Counted from the first letter of the stretch, positions 9,932-20,153 are shown. The stretch is DNA of 64,000 nucleotides from Bremia lactucae (GCF_004359215.1 NW_027152022.1:27273-91272), one strand, 5' to 3'. A program made the numbers and translations. The notes: generated by a model from the sequence alone, not told the origin.

Positions 9932-9936
9932 CCGTT
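9932..9936. repeat. Left target-site duplication of C1
   Basis: ccgtt, matched by ctgtt at 17874-17878 with one substitution. The bases after the right copy (aca) complete the D1 LTR end. Confidence 0.75.
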
Positions 9937-10481
9937 TGTAACGGGATAAAGTTGCCCTATGTTACATAGTCCCCGTTAAGTACACTTGGTATACTTAAAG
10001 GGAACTTTGTAACGTAGGGTAACTTTAGCCTTTAATGGTCAATAACTTAAATAAAGTAATTAGACCCGGTTTACATTTGTGACCCACCCTTGTGTATGAG
10101 ATGCACATAGGTGCAATCACATTAGGAGGGATGACGCCTAGCGTCATCCGCTACGCGAGGTATCTAGAAAGATACACTCGTAATACATTGTTAATGTTAT
10201 CTACAGAGATGACATTTTTGATTGGTAAAAATAGGTATTTATATTTAATGGATAAATATAAATCAGTCTGAAAACTGCTTTCTACTTAGTAAGTGCGCAC
10301 GAGGAGCGGATCACCGCTTTCGTGACGACACTTTAGAGTACCTAGTGCGTTGGGTGAAGGCCGCTAAGGCGCCCACCACATCTACCTCACTGCACGCAAG
10401 AAAAGACGGCCTAACCGTTTCCTCGCTGTACTAAGGTGCGTGTCTAAGTAGAGCGTGACCGCAAAGACGTGCCCGCCTACA
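9937..10481 (+). repeat. 5' LTR, family C (C1)
   Basis: TGTAACGGGATAAAGTTGCC to GTGCCCGCCTACA, 545 bp. It matches the minus-strand LTR at 35951-36450 end to end and the 3' LTR of C1 from about 10110 onward. Confidence 0.88.
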
Positions 10482-10483
10482 CT

Positions 10484-10500
10484 TGGTAACACTTGAAATC
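10484..10500 (+). other. Primer binding site of C1
   Basis: TGGTAACACTTGAAATC, two bases after the LTR. It is a variant of the TGGTAGCACTC site of families A and B. Confidence 0.6.
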
Positions 10501-10593
10501 CTTCCCACGACCCGCATCTCTGCGTGTGTACGTGAGAATGAGCCTCAACATTGACTGGGCTCATTTCCCCCACCTCTCCAAACATCATCGGGA

Positions 10594-11592
10594 GTGGCAG
10601 GGCACTTGGCGCATGGACTTGGTGAACAAGCCCTGGCCAGGCTTGTAGGCAGTCCTCCTGAGCAACATGTTGCTCAGTTGGAGCAGTTTAAGGCATTTTT
10701 GCTCGGACAGCGCAGAGCCGCGTCCGAGGCACAGAGCCATACTGCGGCGGAGTCCGTCACTCAGACTCAGGATGAGCTGAGGCATGACTAGGCTCGGTGC
10801 GAGGCTCTCAACAGGACTGTTGAGATGCTCTCTGCCCGGCCGCATCAGCCGAGGCCCATTCGGATGGACCCTACCAAGTTCGATGGAACTGCAGCGCACA
10901 CGATTGTATACTGGCTGTTGCGCAGCTCATCGAGGACGACAGCCGGATGTGTTGTACGCTATATCACATCTGCACGGTAAGGCCTCAGAGTGGGCTTACT
11001 CGGCGTTTATGGCGGACAGAAAGCGTTCCCTACATGGGCGATCTTTAAGAAAAAGATTCGCGCCATGTACCAGCCGCCGAACAACGAAGTGTTGCTTTAG
11101 GCGCGCTTCTTTGGAGCGCGACAGGCGAAGCGATCTCTGCAAGAATATGTGCAGGAGATGCGCTCGCTGTCGGCGTCCACTACCGTAGGTCCGATTCCAG
11201 AGCACATTAAGGTACCCACATTTATGAACGGACTACGACATGGCCCATCGCGACAGACCTTTCAGAAAGGTGCCGTGGACGATGGAAGAGGCAATTTAGT
11301 TAAGGAGCGATCCCACAACAGTGCATTTGCGACAGCTTGGTATAAGCCGTCGGCCGAGAGGTTAGATGCCACTCCCATGGAGTTGGGCAATGCAGACGTT
11401 GTCTCCTATAAATGCGGCAAGCGCGGCCATAGGATGGCTCGCTGCTATGCCAGGGTCCCTGCTGGGGCAAAGGTGCCCAGTAAGACGACCCCCTTCCCAA
11501 AGGGCGATGGCAAGAACCAGCGTGCAAAACGCATGAGTTCGGCATCGACCACTAAGGGGTCGGGAAATGCAGGAGCGCAGCAGGGACTCTGA
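10594..11592 (+). pseudogene. gag, family C (C1)
   Basis: Most of the Gag lies in one frame, with four in-frame stops and a shifted central patch. Blocks: LEQFKAFLLGQRRAASEAQS, PIRMDPTKFDGTAAHTIVYW, then (shifted frame) VLYAISHLHGKASEWAYSAF, then AMYQPPNNEVLL, GARQAKRSLQEYVQEMRSLS and MNGLRHGPSRQTFQKGAV. The zinc knuckle at about 11405-11445 reads SYKCGKRGHRMARC, where the first Cys of C-x2-C-x4-H-x4-C is replaced by Ser. A basic tail follows. The start at 10594 is the first in-frame Met; the true start is uncertain. Confidence 0.8.
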
Positions 11593-11599
11593 AGCTACC

Positions 11600-12030
11600 T
11601 TTAAGATCAGAATTATCGAACAAACGGTTAGCATAGTCCCTGAGGTTCCGAAAGCTTGGACCTCAACTCTGCTGGTCTATAGCGCTTGAGTACGAGGCTA
11701 TGACCATGTGATGATTCTTGTCGTGGATTCAGGCGCATCGCAGAATTTCGTAGAACTCGCGGCTCTGTGAAAGAGACCGGCGATGTTTGAGTCGCTTTGC
11801 CAGGATGACAAGCGAGAAGAGGCGACCGATCATTAGCGAACGGCGCGCTCGTAAGATCTGAGGGAGTTCAATTCGAACTCGCCTTCAGCTATAATGACTT
11901 CTCTTGTAAAGAAACGTTGACAGTGCTATGTATGGATAGTCCAGTCCGTATGACCTCATCCTAAGCATGCCATGGTTGGCAAAGTACCAACCATGAATAG
12001 ACTAGCGTACACGCACAGTTGCGAACTCTA
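11600..12030 (+). pseudogene. Retropepsin-type protease, family C (C1)
   Basis: The aspartic protease active site VMILVVDSGASQNFVELAAL lies at 11708-11767, with the D-S-G-A signature. A later block in another frame corresponds to the LGMPWL-type end of the fold (about 11960-11985). Its frame at the active site is +1 relative to gag. Several stops. Confidence 0.75.
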
Positions 12031-12050
12031 CGCAGGACACCGGGAAGAAT

Positions 12051-12587
12051 GTGCTCCTGCGAGAGGCGTATGCAACTGATGTCGTGTCGAACACAGTTGA
12101 GGGTGCGTTGACGGTATGTCAAACGTCACCAATTCCTACCCAGCTCGTGGAGACTGAGGTAGTGAATAGGACGATGACAAGTAGTCATGCGTCCGAATGT
12201 CCTGCACAGAGCCGAGAGCCTGTGGCAGTAGACGGCGAGCTGACAGGAAGTCATGCGTCGCATAAACCGGCACAGTGCCAAGAGCCTGGTGCGGTTGGAA
12301 GGGGTGCGTTAGCCAGGAGTGCAACGGCACCCGCTTCCCAGAAAAAGGTCGTGGTGACTCGAAGAACGAGTACCCGACAGATTAGGACGATCAAAGGCAC
12401 ATCTAAACGAGTGACCTTTGGATCAGTTCTTATTGAAGAGGACGGGCCTTCGAACGAGGTGTTTGAGGCCGTCAAAGACAAAATTGCGGAGGCATCCTCA
12501 GCTGAGGTGCTCCGGCAAGTCTTTAAATCTGCCAAGGGGATAGTAAATCTATTGGAGATGTCGCGGATCTGTTCCTTGCCGAATTAA
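12051..12587 (+). pseudogene. Protease-RT spacer, family C (C1)
   Basis: An open reading frame of 178 codons between protease and RT. It holds a short repeated Ser/His/Ala/Pro block (MTSSHASECPAQSREPVAVD, then LTGSHASHKPAQCQEPGAVG, an imperfect tandem duplication of about 25 residues) followed by a basic stretch (KKVVVTRRTSTRQIRTIKG). I recognise no domain. By position it is a polyprotein linker. Confidence 0.6.
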
Positions 12588-12632
12588 AAAATTAAGATCC
12601 ACGAAATAGTCACACCAGTTCTAGAAGAGAAC

Positions 12633-13860
12633 TTGGTGGACTGTTGCTCGTCGTCCGCAATGGATGAGAGCGTCCTAGAAACGGACAAAAATAAACGAAT
12701 CGCTGCTCAAGGCTGGGAGGCCTTGAGAGACAGTCCGTTCTTTGAGATTTTGTGGAAACATCGCGGTGCGTTCTCAGGAGATGTGCCGAGCCGCCTATCA
12801 GTAGATAGGGACATCGGGAACGAAATAGACCTCGAATCTGGCACCAAATATTGTGTGACCAGGAAATGGTCGTTGCCGAAAGAACAAGTCGATTATATCG
12901 ATGAGTTCTTCGATAATTGAGCCAAGGCGGAACATGTGCGTGAGAGCAAATCGCCTCACTGCAGCCCGACCTTTTGTGTGCGTAAAACCACAGGTGGATG
13001 GCGCGTGGCTCTTGCTTACAATAAACTAAACACGGCGACCATACCGGCTCAAACGCCAATCCCGCGGAAAGTTGTTTTGTTGAGCTCCATGGGAAACTTA
13101 ACTATCTTTTCCGCGTTGTATCAAAAGGATGGCTACTATCAGGTACTCATGAGAGAGTCCGATGTAGCCAAAACGGCATTTAGCCCCCCAAGCGGTATGC
13201 TTTGAGAGTGGATTGCGATGCCCCAAGGTTTGAAAAACGCACCAGCGACATATAACCGAATGGTGGCTCACGTGATGCGTCAGCACCGTGCCTACGCGCC
13301 CATTACTTTGACGATGTATTCGTGCATAGGGCCGAGGACGGGCTGAGCGCAAAAGAGTCACACAAGCGTCATTTAGACGCTGTGTTGCGGACTTTGAAGA
13401 ATGTACGTCAACTTGCAAAAGTGCGTCATAGGGGTCCCCGAGTTACCTGTGCCGGGCGGCATCGTAGGTACACATGGTGTACGACAGAACCAGACAAGGT
13501 AAAATAGGTAAAGGAATGGCCGTTCCCCCGGCATGTGAAGGATTTGCGCCAATTCCTAGAGCTCGCTAATTACTTGCATAAATATAGCAAGAATAATGCG
13601 GAGAAAACTAAACCATTATCTGACCTCCTTAAAAAGGGCGCAGAATGGGTTTGGTTAAAAGAACAAGATGATGTTTTCACATCTGTGAAGCAATCTCTTG
13701 TAGAGGCACCGGTCTTGCATTTCCAGACGCGGATAAGCCCTTTAGCGTCGTCTGCGATGCAAGTAATTTTGCAATCGGCAGCGCGCTCATGTAGAAGGAT
13801 GACGACGGCGTTAACCGCGTCATCTCTTATCAGTCCCGGCTTTTAAAAGCCGCGGAACTG
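12633..13860 (+). pseudogene. Reverse transcriptase, family C (C1)
   Basis: RT domain with EIDLESGTKYCVTRKWSLPK, SPTFCVRKTTGGWRVALAYN, IPAQTPIPRK, FSALYQKDGYYQVL, MPQGLKNAPATYNRMV and YFDDVFVH (about 13304). Motif A normally reads SALDL; here the catalytic Asp is Tyr. The YFDD box is kept. The tether motif VKEWPFPRHVKDLRQFLELA and LSDLLKKGAEWVW follow at 13505-13660. Stops at about 12918, 13204 and 13505; a frameshift near 13300. Confidence 0.87.
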
Positions 13861-14112
13861 ATTTAATCCGTGCATGACAAAGAGCTACTTCCAATAAAGT
13901 ATGCTCTTGTCAAGTTTCGTGTGCACCTATCGGTTTTTAAGGATCACGCATCACTGCGGACCGCAATAAACTCACCGCACTTCTCGCCTAGAATGGCGAG
14001 ACGGCTTACATTCTTCTCTGCATTTAATTTCATGTTGAATACAAGCCGGTAAGTCAAATGTCTTGGCTGGCGCTTTATCGCGCAGACCAGACTTTGAGGT
14101 TAGACATCAGGA
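13861..14112 (+). pseudogene. RNase H, family C (C1)
   Basis: VHDKELLPIKYALVKFRVHL, then DHASLRTAINSPHFSPRMAR and LTFFSAFNF, ending in LAGALSRRPDFEV. The first part of RNase H (13700-13850) is frameshifted. Ancestrally it was continuous with RT. Confidence 0.8.
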
Positions 14113-15575
14113 AAGTGTGTCTAGTGCTAAAGCACAAATTCAGCCGTCAACGTTGGCAGCCATGAAGGCATACCACGTGACGAGCTCAGTAGCCTCTGAA
14201 ATAAAAGAGAGCTACAGTCAGGACAAACCATTGTCACCTGCTGTTGGATCACTTTGGAGGACGAAATGTAACCCTTCCGTCGCACTTAAAAGCTAAGCTA
14301 AATCGCTTTAGCTACAGCGATGACCCGTTATGGCATCAGCTGTCACCTTGTAATATCTTGAGAATCTATGTACAGATCTCAAGCTTATGATGTTTCACGA
14401 GCTCCAAAATTCGCCATCAAGCGGGCATCTGGGCCGTGAAAAGATATTCTTACAAGTGTCAGAGGAACTTTGGGTGCCCCACCTATATAGATGGTTGGCC
14501 AACTATATTCGCTCTTGCGAACAGTGTCAGCGCATTCAGCCTGCACCGATCAGCAGCGCGCCACGGAAGCCGCTACCGATTCCAACAAACTGTTGGAAGT
14601 TACTAAGTCTGGACTACATGTTTGGCATGCCGCCCGATCATAAGGGTCGGACGGGCTCATCGTCTTTGTAGACAGACAGAGCAAAATGGTAAATTTAGCA
14701 CCATGTCAAACATCGATCACAGGCAAGGAGGCAGCTCTCTAGTTCCTTGATCATGTTTACCGGCTACACCGGATGCCCGAGTCCATAGTATCGGACCAAG
14801 ACCCGCAATTTACGTCTGGTTTCTGGCGACATGTGTTTGAGCTGCTAGGTAGCAAGCTTCACATGTCGACTGCAGATCATCCCCAGACTGATGGCTAAAC
14901 AGAACGTGCCAACCAATTCGTGTCGGATGTCTTACGCACTATAGCAGCTCACAAAAAATGGAGCAAGCAATTGTTCTTTGTGAAGTTCGCTTTGTATAAC
15001 AGTGTCCACGCTAGTACGGGTGAGACACCGTTTTATATCAGCGGACTGCGCCATCCTCGGACGCCAGTCTCGTTTGTGCGCAGCCCGAGTCTTAGTGGGG
15101 GAGGGCCCCTCACTATGCTCGGTGTGAAAGAAGGAGATAGTTTCGTCAATATGACGATGACCCGCGAGGGTATCTTCTCAAATAAAAAAACTTGCCCTAG
15201 TGGCCCTGCCAGTATAGCAGTGGTCAATAAAACTACGTCCTTTGACCGACCTCTCGGCGGTGTCATTGGCGAGCTTGATGCTCAACGCTTTGTGGATGAG
15301 CGATTAGCCATCACACCTAAAGTCCGTGACGCGATGGCAAGCGCACAGGATAAGCAAAAAGAATATGCAGTCGCAAAATAATGAACGCTTCAGAGTGGAT
15401 GAAAAAGTACTATTAAGTACTACTAACCTACCTAGAAATGCAATTTCTGTACTACTTGGAGGTACTGCGAAGTTGTTGCCGCGTTTCATTAAGCCCTTTA
15501 CGATGATAGAAGAGGTTGGAGACCTAACATTATAGGCTCACTCTCCCCCCGTATATGAAGACGCACCCTGTATTT
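14113..15575 (+). pseudogene. Integrase, family C (C1)
   Basis: Zinc-binding HHCC domain at 14387-14535 (MMFHELQNSPSSGHLGREKI with CEQCQ), catalytic core with LDYMFGMPPDHKGR, SDQDPQFTSGFWRHVFELL and STADHPQTDG-stop-TERAN (the D, D, E residues are all present, but a TAG lies before the Glu), then NSVHASTGETPFYISGLRHP, a linker (VVNKTTSFDRPLGGVIGELD) and the GPY/F domain (about 15390-15600) ending HPVFYVGRLKRY. Four or more frameshifts and stops. Confidence 0.87.
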
Positions 15576-15984
15576 TACGTGGGTCGTCTGAAACGGTATG
15601 TAGACCCAATTACCCCCATCCGTCTAAGGAGACAGATGGTGACGCCGACTGTGAGTCGAGCATCGTTCGGGTGAGGGAGACGGAGAAAGCAAAAATTTAT
15701 TAGCCGACCGACTCCTCCCACCACAACAAGGACATCAAGCGAGTAATGCGGATCTCTCAGCATTATCCGCTCAAAAAGGTCCAAGCGAGTCTTCAGGCGT
15801 TCATATCCCTGACGAGCCTTCGCTCGGACATCACAAAGATCCGAGGCCAGTCGCGAGACTTGACCCTCGAGATCCGCAATACGTCGTTCAGAAGCGCTTA
15901 ACGCCTGTGACTAACCGAAAAGGTAACGCAGCCGCGAGAAGGTGGACGAAATTGCCACTCCTATCGGGCGCCGCCTGCACTGAT

Positions 15985-16440
15985 GGGTGCGGGTGGGAAT
16001 CAACGCTTTCTTGTTGGAAGGTTGCTTGCCCACCGCTCCAGTAGGGCCGAGGACGGGCTGAGCGAAGTGAGTGCTTCTAGATAACAAGCTATGACGTGAT
16101 AGTGTACTGGATCTTGTAAAGTTTTCGGAATTTGTTAATATTTGTGTGTGAGAACAGCTTTCGCTGATACCCTCCAAATAGTACTTCGTAAAGTAATATT
16201 CTTCAAATATTATCTACCTTTTCGATAATATATTAATTGACAGTCTATAAGTCTTAACTAGATAAGACGTAATCATAGATGGTATGTCTAAGTGAGGAAA
16301 AGTTATCAGATCCTCGTCCAATAGAAATGTTACCCGAAGAGTTTCGACGCTTGGGAACCGATTGATACCCTACGTATTGATGTGCCCGGCTTCGTGGCTG
16401 ACTATGAATAGGAGCACCAGCTGAGGCCTCTTCGCTAGTT
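15985..16440 (+). pseudogene. Chromodomain of pol, interrupted (C1)
   Basis: QRFLVGRLLAHR at about 16007-16040, then foreign filler at 16042-16305, then the domain resumes as ILVQ..YPKSFDAWEPIDTL and IDVPGFVADYE. C2 carries the uninterrupted form (31430-31625). Chromodomains at the end of integrase direct insertion toward marked chromatin. Confidence 0.8.
16042..16305. other. Patchwork filler inside the C1 chromodomain
   Basis: About 264 bp with no place in the chromodomain. It starts with 23 bp identical to C1 RT 13327-13349, includes a piece of family A LTR in minus orientation (about 16190-16258) and 23 bp matching family A RT (16265-16287; compare 43650 and 49813). The rest, including 16065-16185, I cannot assign. 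Confidence 0.65.
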
Positions 16441-17493
16441 TCAAATAGACTAGCAGAAGCAGCGTTGTGAGACGAAACAGGGGGTACAGTTCCGCCCATA
16501 ATCTCTTTCACACGCAAGCGGGTGAAATTAATTCGTTGCGACCGCTGTTCATCGCATCGGAACTCGGATGAATGCGACAAAAGAATATCGCCTCGTATTG
16601 GTCGGGCGTTTCATTCGAACGCAACACGACCGGGATCGTGAAAATACGCCTAAGCGTTTTTCCTGAGCCCTCCATGACTTGAAGACGCCATAATATTTAT
16701 GTGCGTCTAGAAGAGCGCGCTCTAGGAGCGACGCTCTTGGCCCGTTTAAACGAGGCCATTTAGATGGAGGGGGCATCTTTGGAATGCCACCCGTCACATA
16801 GCCACGTTCTAAACGACTGGCTTGTGACATCGACTGAGCACGTTCACGTGTCGTCGGCGGAGCTTTAGGCTCAGAATCCTCTATGTCAGAACCATTATGG
16901 ATAATGGTCTGAGCATAAGGCGTTGTGGTTTTACCCAACAAAGAAGCTGCTGCGCCTTTATGGGCAGCGCTCTCGTTACCTGTCGTTTGTGCTATCCAGC
17001 GCAGAACGAGACAGCATTCGTAAATGTTGCTGTTTCCATGTTGTGAGCCATGAGAGAAGTTTGGATGGGCAATAATGCGCCACCATCCTTCCTCATGAGC
17101 TCGTTTTCCGTATCAATACTATGAGGTGACGGCAACGGTGTCGACTCATTGTAGTCAACAATGGGCGACGAATCAGCATCCTAACTGTTAAAGTGGGACG
17201 GATCCTTTAGCCCCATTAACGCGACAGCAGCAGTAGCTGTCCACGTCTCGACTAAGGCATTGGACGCGGCCGGCGAGTTAACGTGGCGCGTGCGCTTAGC
17301 GCGAGGTTGAGTGGGCGTCTTCTCAGACGACCCACCAACATTGCCTCTTTTAAATGGCATCTTTGGCGCCGTGTATGAAAACACAGGTCGCTCGAGTGAA
17401 TGAGAGAACTAGCGGCGCGTTAAGCAGCTCGCAGTTCCTCCTTCCTCTTTGACGAAATTTTGAATGTAAATTCGTTCATAAAGGGGGAGATGG

Positions 17494-17873
17494 TGTAACA
17501 TTCACATTAGGGGGACGACATGTCGCGTCATCCGTCTAGAAAGGTATGCTCGCAATACATTGTTAATGTTATCTACAGAGATGACATTTTTGATTGGTAA
17601 AAATAGGTATTTATATTTAATGGATTATTATAAATCAGTCTGAAAACTGCTTTCTACTTAGTAAGTGCGCACGAGGAGCGGATTACCGCTTTCGTGACGA
17701 CACTTTACTAGAGTACCTAGTGCGTTGGGTGAGGTCGCTAAGGCGCCCACCACAGCTTCCTCACTGCACGCAAGAATAGACGGCCTGACCGTTTCCTCGC
17801 TAAGCTAGGGTGTGGGTCTATGTAGAGCGTGGCCGCATTAAGACGTGGCCGCATTAAGACGTGCCCGCCCACA
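17494..17873 (+). repeat. 3' LTR, family C (C1)
   Basis: TGTAACATTCACATTAGGG to GTGCCCGCCCACA, 380 bp, after a polypurine tract (aaagggggagatgg, 17480-17493). Compared with the 5' LTR an internal block after TGTAAC is missing; a 20-bp motif (ggccgcattaagacgtg) is tandemly duplicated near 17830-17865. Confidence 0.85.
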
Positions 17874-18153
17874 CTGTTACAACACCTTCCTAGTCTTCCG
17901 TTATCGTCAGCCTTCGTGCGTAATTTCTTCGTTGAAAAACCTTCTTGCCACGCAAAGTTTTGTTTTGCCTCCATCGCTTTCTCATTGTCTCATGAATGTG
18001 TTCTGGGGGTTGAGCAATCGGCATGATGAAGCCCGAGTATTAATGTTGGCGGATTTGTAGCGATGCACACCCTGGAAAAACTCAAATAAATTTTACGTTG
18101 TAACAAAACCTGTTTCCTATTGTAATTTATTTTTTGTGGAATGTGGCTATAAC
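17874..18153. other. Right target copy of C1, D1 LTR end, and unassigned flank
   Basis: 17874-17878 (ctgtt) is the right target-site copy of C1 and 17879-17881 (aca) is the end of the D1 LTR, so 17882 onward is the sequence into which D1 inserted (its target copy should start acacc). The remaining 270 bp matches nothing else I recognise here. An open frame at 17829-18026 shows no domain. Confidence 0.6.
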
Positions 18154-18636
18154 TGTAGCGGGGCTACCTTGTTCCTAAAGTGAGAGGAAGACTTTCAGAC
18201 TCAGAGTCACTTAGTTCTATTGAACTAATGGTTTTAACAACTCAGGGAGTCGTACAAGCTATCAAAGCTTAAGAAATCCTAGTTCAAGAGATTCAGGGGT
18301 TCGTAGAACCAAGTGGCAGCTAGTGCCCAAGAGGATATACCTTAGAAAGGATTCTTTCTCGTACAGATCAATGCGCAAGCCTTAGAAAGGCACTTAGCGC
18401 TTTAACGTCAAATGGGGAACTGCACTTTATTTAATTATTTAAATCTAAAAACCTTACCCTAGCTAATTTAAAATTGATTTGGCCGCCAGATTAATATCTG
18501 GCGGCGACCACATTTGTTTCCCATAGTAAATGGGATTTAAGTAATTAAACTATTCTAAATTAGATAAAAGAGTATTTTACCGATAAAGTTAAGGTACCAC
18601 AACAACGGTTCTCGAACCGATGTGTGCCCCATTACA
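18154..18636 (-). repeat. 3' LTR, family B (B2)
   Basis: A 483 bp minus-orientation LTR, TGTAATGGGGCACACATCGG to GGGGCTACA... on the minus strand, flanked at its high end by the polypurine tract cagtctgatgggaaaggg (minus strand). It aligns along its whole length with 25190-25676. Confidence 0.92.
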
Positions 18637-18712
18637 CCCTTTCCCATCAGACTGTTGATACCGAGTGACAACATTCGCTTCATTTCCTCTTTGAGGTTGG
18701 AACCTAAACAGC

Positions 18713-20153
18713 TTGTGTTTTTCATTCCTTTGTCTCATGACAATCAAGCGTGAGTCACCGACTCGTAGCACCATCCTCGACGATGAGGGAATGGTGGACT
18801 TTGAAAGTCACCCTCCATCACAGGAGGAGGAGAAAGAGCGTCGTTCTCTCACGCTTTCTCGTCCGGATGAACGTCGGCGGGCCCCGAATCCGTTCCCAGA
18901 ACGTGGTGCCGCTGATGGCTTAACTGCATTAAGCAGGACACGGGACCCTGAGTCCAACATCATTACGAATCCGCTCGATGAAGAGCAAGAGCGGCTAATC
19001 CTCATAGAGGAAAGAGCTCGTCGTCGGGCTGCCGAGATAGCGAAAGCTAGAGCTTATAGTGAATATAGGTTCACTCCGCTTAGTGCGGACGAGCGTCTCA
19101 AAGAGATAGCAGGTCACAGCTTGGGCACCTGGATCTAGGGTGACCCGGCGAGGACGCCGGAGGAGATCGCTGCCCGCGACGCTCTTTATGAGCAATACCT
19201 TACGGCAAAGTTAATGACGCGAAGCCAGTTTTTGACGCGTTGACGTAATCAAGCCCGTGGGGCTTCGGTGACCTCCATGAGAGAAATTCCGATCGTTTTG
19301 TTCCCAAACGAAACAAGGAGTGAAAATGAAGTCTCATTTGAGAACTGGGTCCACCGGGCCCGCCGACTTCGTAATATTTAGAATATCAGAGAGCCTGCGG
19401 ATAGAGGTGATGTTTGTTTGAAACGGAAGCTTCGCTTCGATTTCGCTAAGCTTTAGGCCAAAGGTCAGTTACGTTCGGAATTTATGCCACAAAACGAAGA
19501 AAGGCCTAGCCGATATTTCAGTGCTTTGGTTGACCGTACAACCATGGATCGAAGCCGCACTGAGGCAATAGATACACCTTATCACACGTTAAGTGATGGG
19601 AAGCGTCGTTTGACGCGAGTTGATCCTGAGCTTGGCGCTGAAAACGTCAACGGCGTACGTGCAATCTTGCCGAAGAGGTACCTCGAACTCCCAAGAGTTT
19701 TCAGAACAGGGGTCCCCTAGCCACTTCACCAGATACTGGTATTTACCTTTACGACAACGTCGCTTTAAAAGTTTCTTCACATGAAACTGAAGGTTCCCCC
19801 GCACATCAAGCAGCGCGGGAGGGAGCCAAAATTATGGCGGAAGCATTAGATGCTCTACGACACGAGGTGCAACTTCTTCGTGAGGTCCTTGCTCGAATTG
19901 AGAGCTATTTTGAGGCGGTTCGGGACCGTCTTTCGACGCCGGAGCGTCAGCAGCCTCGTTTAGAGGGCCAGCTAAATATCCTGGTGAGGATGCAGCAAAC
20001 TGCGGCACGTCCGCCTGTCTCGGCGTGCCTTCAAGTCCACGTGGAAAGGGTCCCGATATGGCTTAAGCAAGCCAACGTAGAACACTGGGTGTGTACGCAG
20101 CTTGCTGGGAAGGATTAGCGTATAAGCTAGGCCCTTCTTGGCCACGACCGTAA
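18713..20153 (+). pseudogene. Antisense ORF, family B (B2)
   Basis: Opposite to B2 gag-pol, about 480 codons before decay. An ATG at 18713 or 18737 starts the N-terminal part: acidic SQEEEKERRS, RPDERRRAPNPFPERGAADG, SRTRDPESNIITNPLDEEQE, a charged helix (IEERARRRAAEIAKARAYSE) and PLSADERLKEIAGHS. Then come ARTPEEIAARDALYEQYLTA, the IPIVLFPNE motif (19286-19312), SFENWVHRARRLRNI, and a coiled coil (LRHEVQLLREVLARIESYFE, 19858-19917). It ends EGLAYKLGPSWPRP with TAA at 20151-20153, the same stop position as B3. It overlaps chromodomain, linker and GPY/F of pol. About four lesions. The function is unknown. Confidence 0.75.
19589..19804 (-). pseudogene. Chromodomain of pol (B2)
   Basis: Minus strand: KKLLKRRCRKGKYQYLVKWL, GDPCSENSWEFEVPLRQDC. 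The aromatic residues (Y-x-Y-L-V-K-W, then N-S-W-E) match the chromodomain of chromovirus integrases. It lies downstream of GPY/F but in another frame. The plus-strand antisense ORF covers the same bases. Confidence 0.8.

Larger units (their letters stand above)
5835..9936 (-). mobile_element. D1: rearranged family D Ty3/gypsy element
   Basis: Minus-strand element: 5' LTR (9319-9936, completed by 17879-17881 beyond C1), primer binding site (9300-9316), gag, protease spacer, RT, RNase H and integrase start. Inside pol, blocks at 6083-6235, 6236-6629 and 7197-7406 lie on the plus strand while 6630-7196 and 7407-8722 lie on the minus strand. Block ends join exactly like the uninterrupted pol of A1 if four in-place inversions are undone. 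It is truncated in the integrase core at 5835. Confidence 0.8.
9319..9936 (-). repeat. 5' LTR, family D (D1), interrupted by C1
   Basis: Minus-strand LTR of about 620 bp. The low-coordinate end reads TATAACGGGGCACC (terminal CA mutated to TA); the high end reads cactccgtt and is cut there. The missing final ACA is at 17879-17881, after C1. It aligns with the D LTRs at 27229-27736 and 41880-42073. It is longer than the D2 LTR partly because of an expanded tandem repeat (9751-9912). Confidence 0.88.
15575..17360 (-). pseudogene. Antisense ORF, family C (C1)
   Basis: A gene opposite to gag-pol, about 595 codons before decay. ATG at 17360 (MPFKRGNVGGSSEKTPTQPR) is chosen over 17384 because C2 has the same MP start after a shared GGCGCCAA. 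Parts in order: basic KRTRHVN segment (possible nuclear signal); YNESTPLPSPH; LLDAHKYYGVFKSWRAQ; TIPVVLRSNET (shared with family B); LRVKEIMGGTVPPV; coiled coil ERRIADLEGQVSRLASDL with RLKTRLDLFERIM. It stops at TAA 15575, inside sequence opposite pol FYVGRL. It overlaps the chromodomain and linker. One stop and two or more frameshifts. The function is unknown. Confidence 0.72.
9937..17873 (+). mobile_element. C1: complete decayed family C Ty3/gypsy chromovirus
   Basis: Plus-strand element of 7.9 kb: LTR 9937-10481, primer binding site, gag, protease, RT, RNase H, integrase with chromodomain, minus-strand antisense ORF, polypurine tract 17480-17493 and LTR 17494-17873. It is inserted three bases from the end of the D1 LTR, with a 5 bp target duplication (ccgtt/ctgtt). 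The 3' LTR lacks about 165 bp near its start compared with the 5' LTR. All genes carry several stops or frameshifts. Confidence 0.9.

Noticed and set aside
10382..10588. Open minus-strand frame inside the C1 LTR, similar to one at 17738-17974
   Set aside because: Both lie in family C LTR sequence, share only LTR bases and show no domain or start context; open by chance.
12136..12535. Minus-strand frames opposite the C1 spacer
   Set aside because: No counterpart in other copies and not in the position of the antisense gene; treated as shadows of the plus-strand spacer.
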